From assembly GCF_001456115.1 (NCBI RefSeq), contig NZ_CP013264.1:2064501-2128500 (forward strand): a stretch of DNA of 64,000 bases, written 5' to 3'. Position 1 is the first letter of the stretch. Each line of letters begins with the position of its first letter. The DNA comes from Sphingobium baderi. Its GTDB lineage: Bacteria; Pseudomonadota; Alphaproteobacteria; Sphingomonadales; Sphingomonadaceae. The notes under the pieces are model-generated. The model saw only the letters and a program-made list of their open reading frames with translations, did not search any database and was not told the origin of the DNA. A program made the position numbers and the translations under genes. Below are positions 16,370 to 23,972 of the stretch, one piece after another.

Positions 16370-17865
16370 TGCGCGCGCTCGACCTGTTCAGCGCGGCGGC
16401 GGGCGGATGGTCGCTCGGCCTGCATCGCGCGGGCTTCGTCACCGTCGCGGCCTGCGAGATCGTCGAGTGGCGCCGCATCCTCTACGCGGAGAACAATCCT
16501 CATGTCCGGCTCTACGAAGACGTCCGCGGACTCACGGCAGCTCGCCTTGTTTCCGATCTCGGATTCCTCCCCGACATCATCGTCGGCAGCCCGCCGTGCC
16601 AGGACATCTCCAGCGCCAACACCAAAGGCAAGGGAATCGAGGGCGAACGGTCGGGTCTCTATCTCGAAGCCGTCCGCCTGGTCGGAGATTGCCGCCCTCG
16701 CTGGTTCGCTTTTGAGAACAGCGCTAACCTCAGAACTCGCGGCGCTGACCGGCTGCTCGATGCGCTGGAAGCGCTCGGCTACGCCTGCGAACCGTGCGTG
16801 GTGGGTGCTGACAATGTCGGTGCCAACCATGTCCGCAAGCGCTCCTGGCTTATCGGCTACGATCCAGGACAGCTTGCCCACGCCGCGATCCAGCGATGCG
16901 GCGCATGGGCCGGAAATGTGCAAGGTGCGCGGCGAGAAGACAACCGGCATGAACCTGCCGACGATGATGCATCCCGCGGCGCAGGACCGGATGCTGCCGA
17001 CCCCGATGGCGACGGACGGGATGACGGACGGCGCGGGCGGCGGGGCGGGATCGACATATCCGCTGCGGATGATCCTGGCGACGCCGCGCAAGTCGGATGC
17101 GGATCGGGGCGGACGCGGCGACATATTGAGCCAGTTGCAGGGCCATGCCAGCCGTCATGCCGGGATGATGGGAACACCGACCGCGAACCCGGCTCCGCGC
17201 GGCAGTGTCCTGCGCAAGCACAAGGGCCGGATGACTTCGGACCAGGACGATTTCGACCGGACGCCGACGATCGGCGAGGTGCTGCATTTCGACAGCCTGG
17301 AGCCACCTTACGGCATGATGCCGACGCCAGTGAAACCGAACGGCGGGCGCCGGTTGAGCGCACAGGAAATCGAGACCGGCAAACGGGCGAACGGCGCGAA
17401 AGCGCAGATCGACACGCCGAACCTGCTGCGCCATGCGGCGGAAATCCTCCCCACCCCGACGAAACGGGACAGCCGGATGGACGGCTGGAGTCCAGCCTAC
17501 GACCGCAGGAAATCCCCGACGATGGATGCGGTGATGGACGGCGCGATGACGGATCGCGCGCCGGACAAATGGGCGGGCGCCCGCGCACTGGCGGCGATGC
17601 TCAGGAGCCATGGGCTGACTGGAACGGCGGCCTTGCCCGTCACCTATGGGTGGATGATGGGATATCCGCCTGGGTGGCTGGCACGCGCATTGCGCTCGGC
17701 TCTCGCAAAGGGACTTCTGCGGCCAGTCTGATCGTCGAAGCCTTCGGCGACGCCGTGCTCCCGCAAATCCCCGAAGCCATCGGCCGCGCGATCCTGCGCA
17801 CCGAAGCCGCGCTCGACCTCGCGCTCGGGCGCACATCCATCCCCATGCCCGGAGACGAACGATGA
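16366..17865 (+). CDS. DNA cytosine-C5 methyltransferase
   Basis: A 499-residue enzyme. Motif I ALDLFSAAAGGWSLGL, motif IV VGSPPCQDIS, motif VI FENSANLRTR, motif VIII-like HVRKRSWLIG and motif X AFGDAVLPQIPEAIGRAI are all in one frame, so the enzyme should be intact. The middle (about residues 170-440) is low-complexity Asp/Arg/Gly-rich in this frame. In the same stretch the +1 frame (16502-17731) encodes the LPTP repeats and GWMMGYPPGWL block usually seen between motifs VIII and IX in mobile-element relatives. Two compensating frameshifts are therefore likely. The stop overlaps the DUF2840 gene by ATGA. Confidence 0.78.
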   Translation: MMRALDLFSAAAGGWSLGLHRAGFVTVAACEIVEWRRILYAENNPHVRLYEDVRGLTAARLVSDLGFLPDIIVGSPPCQDISSANTKGKGIEGERSGLYLEAVRLVGDCRPRWFAFENSANLRTRGADRLLDALEALGYACEPCVVGADNVGANHVRKRSWLIGYDPGQLAHAAIQRCGAWAGNVQGARREDNRHEPADDDASRGAGPDAADPDGDGRDDGRRGRRGGIDISAADDPGDAAQVGCGSGRTRRHIEPVAGPCQPSCRDDGNTDREPGSARQCPAQAQGPDDFGPGRFRPDADDRRGAAFRQPGATLRHDADASETERRAPVERTGNRDRQTGERRESADRHAEPAAPCGGNPPHPDETGQPDGRLESSLRPQEIPDDGCGDGRRDDGSRAGQMGGRPRTGGDAQEPWADWNGGLARHLWVDDGISAWVAGTRIALGSRKGTSAASLIVEAFGDAVLPQIPEAIGRAILRTEAALDLALGRTSIPMPGDER

Positions 17866-18449
17866 GCGATCCCGCGCGCCCGGAGCGCATAGACTTCAGC
17901 GCGTTCGAGGCCGGGCTGCGCCGGCAGCCGGCGGAGCGGGAAACGCCCCACCATAACCCGGCCATACCATCCGCGATCGCATCCAGCTCACGGCTGACCG
18001 AGGTGGAACTCACCTGGATCGAGAAAAAGCTGGAGCACTGGATGCGCTTCGGCCGCATCGCCCAGGATCGCATCCTGACGCGCAAGACCCGCGTCGTGAG
18101 CTTCCGGCCGGGCGCGATCTTCGCCTTCGTCCGCTGGTCCGCGAACGATTACGGCACGATCAGTTCGCGCATCGACATCATGCGCGCGGTGGCCACGGGC
18201 GAGCCATACACCACGTTGCCCTTCGTGCGGCCGGGCGGCGAAATTCTCCTGCATATCGAGGGCTGGCCGAAGGTCCAGCAGGTGCTCGCCGCGATCGACG
18301 CGGTGGAGACGGCGGGCGTCGATCCCTGCGACGCTGCGCCCGATCATTGGCGCCATGTCCACAACCGCATCGCCGCCGGCCTCCCACCGCGTCCCTATAC
18401 GATGGAGCGCCATCGCGCCTGGCTCAAGCGCCGGGAGGTCGAGGGATGA
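17862..18449 (+). CDS. DUF2840 family protein
   Basis: A 195-residue soluble protein with the full DUF2840 pattern: LTEVELTWIEKKLEHWMRFGR, PGAIFAFVRWSANDYGTISSRIDI, TLPFVRPGGEILLHIEGWPKV and DHWRHVHNRIAAGLPPRPYTMERHRAWL. It is always found just before traF in this ICE family, and here overlaps traF by ATGA. No biochemical role is known. The N-terminal 45 residues are a variable, probably disordered extension. Confidence 0.85.
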   Translation: MSDPARPERIDFSAFEAGLRRQPAERETPHHNPAIPSAIASSSRLTEVELTWIEKKLEHWMRFGRIAQDRILTRKTRVVSFRPGAIFAFVRWSANDYGTISSRIDIMRAVATGEPYTTLPFVRPGGEILLHIEGWPKVQQVLAAIDAVETAGVDPCDAAPDHWRHVHNRIAAGLPPRPYTMERHRAWLKRREVEG

Positions 18450-19024
18450 AGCGCCGCCGCTATGTCATGACGACGGCTATCACGGCATCCGCCTTCGCGG
18501 CCTCGTTTGTTGCCATCGCGGTCGCCGATCCGCGCCCGCGCATCATCTGGAACGCCAGCGCCAGCGCGCCCATCGGCCTCTATCGCATCCATCCCGACCG
18601 CGATCCGCCCACTGGGGCATTGGTCGCCGTCACGCCGCCCGAACACCTCGCCCGCTGGTTGGCGGGGCGCGGCTATCTGCCCGAGGGCGTGCCGCTCCTG
18701 AAGCATGTCGCGGCGAAAGCCGGGCAGCGGATTTGCCGGATCGATGTCGTCGTGAGCGTCGATGGGCAGTCGGTCGCCGTGGCGCGGCAACGCGATGGTC
18801 AGGGCCGCCCGCTGCCTGTCTGGCGGGGCTGCCGGACACTCGGACCCGACGAGATGTTCCTGCTCAATCCCACCGTCCCCGACAGTCTGGACGGCCGCTA
18901 TTTTGGGCCGCTCCCGACATCGACCGTCATCGGAACGGCAACGCCGGTGCACCTGCGCGCGCCGTCCCCGACAACTTCACCCCCCAGCGAAAAGGAGATC
19001 GGCCATGCCGACCAATATCTTTGA
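18446..19024 (+). CDS. traF: TraF, S26-family conjugal signal peptidase
   Basis: A 192-residue inner-membrane serine protease. An N-terminal transmembrane anchor (about residues 8-26) is followed by the catalytic serine in ASAPIGLYRI and the catalytic lysine in LLKHVAAKAG. In RP4-type systems TraF processes and cyclises the TrbC pilin, which is present here at 28431. The start overlaps DUF2840. Its last 20 bases overlap the next gene. Confidence 0.87.
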   Translation: MKRRRYVMTTAITASAFAASFVAIAVADPRPRIIWNASASAPIGLYRIHPDRDPPTGALVAVTPPEHLARWLAGRGYLPEGVPLLKHVAAKAGQRICRIDVVVSVDGQSVAVARQRDGQGRPLPVWRGCRTLGPDEMFLLNPTVPDSLDGRYFGPLPTSTVIGTATPVHLRAPSPTTSPPSEKEIGHADQYL

Positions 19025-19352
19025 ACCCTCCGGCGACGGCTATGCCGGGCGCATCCGGCTGTTCGGAATCGACGAGACGATCGTGCTTGTCGTGCTCGAT
19101 TCGACCGACATCGAGAATGCGCCCGATTACCGCATCCATCTCGATGACGAGGGTGGTCCCGAGGTCGGCGCTGCGTGGAAACGGGTCGGCGAACGCGCGG
19201 GCGACTACATCGCCCTCGAGATCGACAGCCCGATTTTTCTCTCGCCGTTCCGTCCGGTGCTGTTCCGCGCCGACGACAAGGGCCGGACGTTCCGGCTGTC
19301 GTGGACGCGCCTGCGGTCGCGCGATGATCGCGCCGATCAGCCGCGGCGCTGA
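19005..19352 (+). CDS. DUF736 family protein (copy 2)
   Basis: A 115-residue protein with APDYRIHLDDEGGPEVGAAWKRVGERAGDYIALEIDSP and PVLFRAD, the DUF736 core. It starts at ATG 19005 behind AAGGAGATC, overlapping the end of traF in another frame. Function unknown. It differs from copy 1 by a longer, charged C-terminus. Confidence 0.8.
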   Translation: MPTNIFEPSGDGYAGRIRLFGIDETIVLVVLDSTDIENAPDYRIHLDDEGGPEVGAAWKRVGERAGDYIALEIDSPIFLSPFRPVLFRADDKGRTFRLSWTRLRSRDDRADQPRR

Positions 19353-19387
19353 CGCTCTCTCTTCCCCCGCAAACGAAAGGTAGACTC

Positions 19388-19732
19388 ATGAACCAGATCA
19401 CCATCGGCACGTTCCGCCGCGACAACGGCTCCTGGAAGGGCCGCATCCAGACGCTCGGTCTCGACGCGCCGATCTATCTCGCCGAGGTCGATCCCCGCGA
19501 GAACGAGGGCAAATGTCCCGACATGCGTGTCTATCTCGGCGAGAATGCCGAGGGATTCCCGATCGGCGAGGCGCGGCATCGCCCCGGTGGACCGGGCGGA
19601 TTCCACATTGCGGTGCGCATCGACGGCCCGCTCTTTCCGCGACCGATCGACGCCATGCTGCTCACCGCCGGACATGGCGACGTTCATTATCTGGTCTGGA
19701 ACCGCCCGCCCGAACCGGCCAGCGGAGGTTGA
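19388..19732 (+). CDS. DUF736 family protein (copy 3)
   Basis: A 114-residue protein opening MNQITIGTFRRDNGSWKGRIQTL, with CPDMRVYLGENAEGFPIGEARHR in place of the usual APDYR core and the closing HYLVWNRP. It follows copy 2 after 35 bases, with an AAAGGTAG ribosome site, and precedes the transglycosylase by 4 bases. Copies 2 and 3 are too different for a recent duplication. Confidence 0.78.
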   Translation: MNQITIGTFRRDNGSWKGRIQTLGLDAPIYLAEVDPRENEGKCPDMRVYLGENAEGFPIGEARHRPGGPGGFHIAVRIDGPLFPRPIDAMLLTAGHGDVHYLVWNRPPEPASGG

Positions 19733-19736
19733 ACGG

Positions 19737-20444
19737 ATGCGCCGGCCTCTCCGTCATCCGTTCACCCTGGCGCTGATCGCGGTGTTCGCCGCCGCGCAGC
19801 TTCCCGTCATCGCCGCCGCGCAAACCTTGCCGGCGGAACGGGGGACGGTGAGCCACCCCTATGCCCTCCATGTCGCAGATGCCGCGCGCCGCTTCGGCAT
19901 TCCCGAGGCATGGATATGGGCCGTCATGCGCATCGAAAGCAACGGCGATTCCCGCGCGGTGTCGGCGGCGGGCGCGATCGGCCTGATGCAGATCATGCCC
20001 GGCACCTGGGCGACCCTGCGCGTCCGTCATGGGCTGGGACGCGATCCCTATAACGTGCGCGACAACATCATGGCGGGCACCGCTTATCTGCGCGCGATGC
20101 ACGACCGCTACGGCAACCCGACCGCCATGCTGGCCGCCTATAATGCGGGACCGGGGCGCTACGACGAATATCTGTCGCGTGGCCGCCCGCTTCCGCGAGA
20201 GACGCGCGCTTATCTCGCGAAGCTGGCGTCGGTCGCCGGCAGCGCGGGCGATATCCAGCTTGCCGCTGCCGCGCCATCCGATCCCCATGCATGGCGCCGG
20301 GCCGCATTGTTCGCCGCGCGGGCCGACGACAATCCGCCTGCGCCGGATGCCGCCCTGGATGGACACCAGGACGACCGTCCCGTTTCAGCCGATCCGCCCG
20401 CGAACAGCCTGTTCGTTGCGCTGTCGGGGCGGAGGCAGCCGTGA
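19737..20444 (+). CDS. Periplasmic lytic transglycosylase (VirB1-like)
   Basis: A 235-residue secreted muramidase that would open peptidoglycan for the conjugation machine. A signal peptide (LALIAVFAAAQLPVIAAAQ) precedes a lysozyme-like SLT domain: catalytic Glu in VMRIESNGDSRAVSAAGAIGLMQIMPGTW and the AYNAGPGRYDEYL motif. The C-terminal 70 residues are Ala/Asp-rich and likely disordered. ATG 19737 follows GGAGGTTG. The end overlaps the next gene as GTGA. Confidence 0.88.
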   Translation: MRRPLRHPFTLALIAVFAAAQLPVIAAAQTLPAERGTVSHPYALHVADAARRFGIPEAWIWAVMRIESNGDSRAVSAAGAIGLMQIMPGTWATLRVRHGLGRDPYNVRDNIMAGTAYLRAMHDRYGNPTAMLAAYNAGPGRYDEYLSRGRPLPRETRAYLAKLASVAGSAGDIQLAAAAPSDPHAWRRAALFAARADDNPPAPDAALDGHQDDRPVSADPPANSLFVALSGRRQP

Positions 20445-21022
20445 AGATCGCCTATGCCGATCCGCCCTATATTGGCTGCGCGCATCTCTATCGCGACCAT
20501 CCCGACTATGCGGGGGAGGTCGATCACGCCGCGCTGATCGAGCGACTCCAGCGCGACTATGACGGCTGGATATTGCACGCCGCCGCGACGCCGGAATCGA
20601 TCGCCGTCCTCGCGCCGCCGGTCCGTGAAACCGGCGCGCGGTGGATGGCGTGGGTCAAGGGCTTTGCCGCGTTCAAGCGCAACGTGCCGGTCGCTTATGC
20701 GTGGGAACCCGTCATCGTGAAGGCCGCGCGCAAGCCGGTGGTCAGCAAGCGGCTGGTCCTGCGCGACTGGATCGAATGCCCGATCACGCTGCGCCGCGGT
20801 CTTACCGGGGCCAAGCCCGAAGCAGTCTGCCATTGGTGCTTCGAGACGGTCGCCGCGCGTCCCGACGACACGCTCGACGACCTGTTTCCCGGCACCGGAG
20901 CCGTCGCCGAAGCGTGGCGCACCTGGCGCCTCAAATTCGCGCTGCCGGGCGATCCCGTTGCAGCATCGCCGCGGCTCGGCAGCGCGCCGTCCGCAAGCCG
21001 GCGGCAGGCCGGCGCACCATGA
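20441..21022 (+). CDS. DNA-methyltransferase-like protein (MT-A70 type)
   Basis: A 193-residue protein starting at GTG 20441, coupled to the transglycosylase. KIAYADPPY near the N-terminus resembles motif IV of amino-methyltransferases and DDLFPGTGAVAEAW near residue 150 resembles motif I, again in beta order. The core is smaller than in active enzymes and the middle (VPVAYAWEPVIVKAARKP) is of the type seen in many ICEs. It may be a DNA adenine methylase or a degenerate relative. It is the third methylase-like gene in this ICE. Confidence 0.65.
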   Translation: MKIAYADPPYIGCAHLYRDHPDYAGEVDHAALIERLQRDYDGWILHAAATPESIAVLAPPVRETGARWMAWVKGFAAFKRNVPVAYAWEPVIVKAARKPVVSKRLVLRDWIECPITLRRGLTGAKPEAVCHWCFETVAARPDDTLDDLFPGTGAVAEAWRTWRLKFALPGDPVAASPRLGSAPSASRRQAGAP

Positions 21023-21127
21023 CCGCCCCCGTTTTCAGATTGCCCGGTTGGAAGGTGGAAGTGCCTGGAAGGGCAGGAAAAAGCCGAAGGAAGGGACGGC
21101 AAGATATAAGCCGCACCCCGTTTCGCC

Positions 21128-21145
21128 GAAAAGCCGAGGCTTTTC
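21128..21145. repeat. 8-bp palindrome, possible oriT element
   Basis: GAAAAGCC and GGCTTTTC are separated by 2 bases, in the 238-base gap just upstream of the relaxase gene. Relaxases usually nick next to an inverted repeat near their own gene, so this is a candidate oriT arm. The rest of the gap shows no other clear repeat. It could equally be a terminator-like hairpin. Confidence 0.35.
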
Positions 21146-21260
21146 CGTGGCTTCACGCGGGGGCGTCGGTCGGCGCGCGTGCCGCGCGGAAGGAAAAAGG
21201 CAGCAATATCAACGCGCCGAACGGCACCAAGGGCCGTTTTCGGCGGAAAGCGCGCCAGCC

Positions 21261-23036
21261 ATGAGCGAGGATGGCGATTTCCGCATCCGGCCCGGCAAGG
21301 TCAGGGACAGAGGCCGTCCGGGCGGCAAGGCGCGCGGGTTTGTCGCCCAGGTGCTTCGTGTGGCCGCGCGTAGCGGTGGAGGCAGGTCGCGCGGCTGGGG
21401 CGGATCGCGCCCGCGCGGGCAATCGAACTTCGGCCGGGGCCGCACGGCCTTCGCCCGCAGCCGCCTGTTCGGATCGGGCCGGCGCGTGCTGGTCAAGATG
21501 GTGCCCGTCACCCGTATCGGCCGAGGCGGACGGCCCAGGGCACCGCTGTCCGCGCACATCGCCTATCTCAAACGCGAGGGCGTCACCCGCGATGGCTCGC
21601 CCGCGCGGATGTTCGATGCGAATGGCGACGGCGCCGATGACCGCGCCTTTACCGCGCTTGCCAAGGATGACCGGCATCATTTTCGTATCATCGTCTCGCC
21701 CGAGGATGCGGCGGACCTTTCGGACCTTCGCGAATACACCCGCGATCTCGTCCGCCAGATGGAAGCGGACCTCGGCACCCGTCTCGAATGGATCGCGGTC
21801 GATCACTGGAACACCGACAACCCGCATGTCCATCTTCTGGTGCGCGGTGTCGATGACCAGGGCGCCGATCTCGTCATGAGCCGCGATTATATCAGCCACG
21901 GTCTGCGTTCGCGCGCCGAGGAACTGGCCTGGGCCGAACTCGGCCCGAAGCCCGAACATGAAATCAGCCAGGCGCTCGACCGGGAAGTGACGGCCGAACG
22001 CTGGACGAGGCTGGATGCCGAGATCAGCCGCACGGCCGATGAGCTTGGCGTCATCGACTTGCGGCCCCAGCAGCCCGGACCCGACGATCCGCGCGTGCGT
22101 CGCCTCATGATCGGACGGCTACAGCATCTCGAAACGATGGGGCTCGCCGCCGAAACCGAACCCGGCCAATGGATCATGGCCGAAGGCGCGCAAGCGAAGC
22201 TGCGCGATCTGGGCGCACGCGGCGACATCATCCGCACCATCGGCCAGGCGTTGAAGGATCACGGCCAGGACCGGGCGCTCGACAGCTATGCGATCGTGAG
22301 CGCGCCGCCCGAAAAGCCCATCGTCGGGCGGCTGATCGACAAGGGGCTGCACGACGAACTGCGCGGCTCGGCCTATGCGGTGATCGACGGCACGGACGGA
22401 CGCACCCACCATGTCCGGCTTCCAGGCATCGAGGCCCTGGAGCGCGGTCCCGCCATAGGCGGCATCGTCGAACTGCGCGTCATCGGCCGGGCCGGCGAAC
22501 AGAAACCGACCCTGTTCCTTGCCACCCGCTCCGATCTCGATCTCGCCGCACAGGTGAAGGCGCCGGGCGCCACCTGGCTCGACCATCGGCTGATCGAGCG
22601 CGGGACCGGCGTTGCCGAGGGAGGCTTCGGCGCGGACGTGCGCCGGGCGATGGACGAGCGCACCGATCGTCTCGTGCGCGAGGGACTGGCGCGGCGCTAT
22701 GGCGAGCGCGTCGTCTTCCAGCGGGGACTTCTCGATACGCTGCGCCGCCGTGAACTGGACGCGACCGGCGCCGAGATCGCGGGCCGGACGGGGCTCGCCT
22801 ACCGGCCCACCAGTCCCGGCGACAGGATCGCCGGCACCTGCCGCCAGCGCCTCGCGCTCTCCTCCGGCCGCTTCGCCATGATCGAGAGCCTGAGCGGAGA
22901 TGGGGGCCTGAGCTTCCGGCTCGTCCCCTGGTCGAACGACCTTGAGCGCCAGCTTGGCCGCCAGGTCTCCGGCATCATGCGCGACGGCGGCGGGATCGGC
23001 TGGTCATTGGGCCGCAAGCGGGGGCTGGGATTGTGA
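21261..23036 (+). CDS. Conjugative relaxase (VirD2/RlxS-like, DUF3363)
   Basis: A 591-residue relaxase that nicks oriT and pilots the strand. After an Arg/Gly-rich basic N-terminus (about 1-75), the relaxase domain has the likely catalytic tyrosine in LSAHIAYLKREG and the metal-binding HUH-type motif DHWNTDNPHVHLLVRG near residues 175-190. The C-terminal half (from about 290) is the DUF3363 region, ending SLGRKRGLGL. ATG 21261 is chosen because of the adjoining AGCGCGCC and family length; the open frame continues upstream with low-complexity sequence. No accessory nickase subunit is evident. Confidence 0.85.
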   Translation: MSEDGDFRIRPGKVRDRGRPGGKARGFVAQVLRVAARSGGGRSRGWGGSRPRGQSNFGRGRTAFARSRLFGSGRRVLVKMVPVTRIGRGGRPRAPLSAHIAYLKREGVTRDGSPARMFDANGDGADDRAFTALAKDDRHHFRIIVSPEDAADLSDLREYTRDLVRQMEADLGTRLEWIAVDHWNTDNPHVHLLVRGVDDQGADLVMSRDYISHGLRSRAEELAWAELGPKPEHEISQALDREVTAERWTRLDAEISRTADELGVIDLRPQQPGPDDPRVRRLMIGRLQHLETMGLAAETEPGQWIMAEGAQAKLRDLGARGDIIRTIGQALKDHGQDRALDSYAIVSAPPEKPIVGRLIDKGLHDELRGSAYAVIDGTDGRTHHVRLPGIEALERGPAIGGIVELRVIGRAGEQKPTLFLATRSDLDLAAQVKAPGATWLDHRLIERGTGVAEGGFGADVRRAMDERTDRLVREGLARRYGERVVFQRGLLDTLRRRELDATGAEIAGRTGLAYRPTSPGDRIAGTCRQRLALSSGRFAMIESLSGDGGLSFRLVPWSNDLERQLGRQVSGIMRDGGGIGWSLGRKRGLGL

Positions 23037-23050
23037 TGTGTCGGCGCGTC

Positions 23051-23566
23051 TCAGTTCGGCCGCGAGCGGATTGCCTCGATCGGCAGCAGCATGACCAGTT
23101 CGCCGAGCGAGGTAGGGATAAACCCGTGCCGCGCATAAAACGCCGCCGCCTTTTCGTCGATCGCATGAACGATCACCGCGCGCGCACCGGCAATCTCGGC
23201 TGCCGCGGCGCAGCGCCGGAGCGCATCGGCCAGAAGATCGGCGCCAAGGCCGATGCCCTGGAACCCGGCATCAACGGCGAGCCGGCCGATCAGGAGCAGC
23301 GGCACCCGGTCGGGCATGCCGCGCCGCAGCTTCGCGGACGGCAGAGCAGCCCGCTGCTCCATCGCGGTCGTGATCGTATAGTAGCCGACCACCCGGCGCG
23401 GCTCGGCGGCATTGCAGACGACATAGGTGCGCGCCGAACTCCCCTCGCTCGCCAGCGCGCGGTCCCGCAGCCAGTCATCGAGCGAGGCATGCACGCCATT
23501 GGCGAAGCCCGCGACATCGTGATCGGCGGTCAGACGCGCGGGTGGCGTGATGCGGATGTCCGCCAC
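23051..23566 (-). CDS. GNAT-family toxin, second copy
   Basis: A 171-residue acetyltransferase toxin starting at GTG 23566. The acetyl-CoA loop is LAVDAGFQGIGLGADLLADAL (Q-x-x-G-x-G), with GYYTI and KAAAFYARHGF as in AtaT/TacT toxins. It is preceded by its DUF1778 antitoxin gene. It is only distantly similar to the first copy at 7817. It lies opposite to the conjugation genes, between the relaxase and traG. Confidence 0.84.
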   Translation of the reverse strand: MADIRITPPARLTADHDVAGFANGVHASLDDWLRDRALASEGSSARTYVVCNAAEPRRVVGYYTITTAMEQRAALPSAKLRRGMPDRVPLLLIGRLAVDAGFQGIGLGADLLADALRRCAAAAEIAGARAVIVHAIDEKAAAFYARHGFIPTSLGELVMLLPIEAIRSRPN

Positions 23567-23581
23567 GGAACCGAAAGCCCG

Positions 23582-23890
23582 TCAGCGTTCCCAGATCGGC
23601 TTGCGCCGCATGAGGGTCTGCAGAGCGTCGGACGGCGCGGGCGGGGCATCGAGCATGGCGAGGAATTGCTCATGCTGCTCCGCGTCGAGGAAGAAGGTGC
23701 GCTGATCGAGAATGGCGTCCTCCGCTTCGCGCCGCGCGCTGTCGAGCATGAACTCGGACAGCTTCTGACCGCGCAGCGCGGCGGCACGGGTGAGAATGGC
23801 CTTCATACCCGCCGACGCCCTGATCTGGATGACATCGTCCTTGCGGGCGGAAGCCCGCCCGTTCGGATGTGCAGGTGTCGTCTGCGCCAT
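23582..23890 (-). CDS. DUF1778-type antitoxin, second copy
   Basis: A 102-residue antitoxin: DVIQIRASAGMKAILTRAAALRGQKLSEFMLDSARREAEDAI is a typical DUF1778 ribbon-helix-helix, and FFLDAEQHEQFLAMLDAPP is the toxin-binding tail. It ends 15 bases before the toxin start, and starts 82 bases from the divergent traG start, so the two transcription units share one promoter gap. Confidence 0.86.
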   Translation of the reverse strand: MAQTTPAHPNGRASARKDDVIQIRASAGMKAILTRAAALRGQKLSEFMLDSARREAEDAILDQRTFFLDAEQHEQFLAMLDAPPAPSDALQTLMRRKPIWER

Positions 23891-23972
23891 TGTCGCGATC
23901 CTCCGGTTGCCGGGCGTATCTGGGGTTTTGCAACGACAATGTCAATACAATCACTTTCGCAGGAGACGTCCC

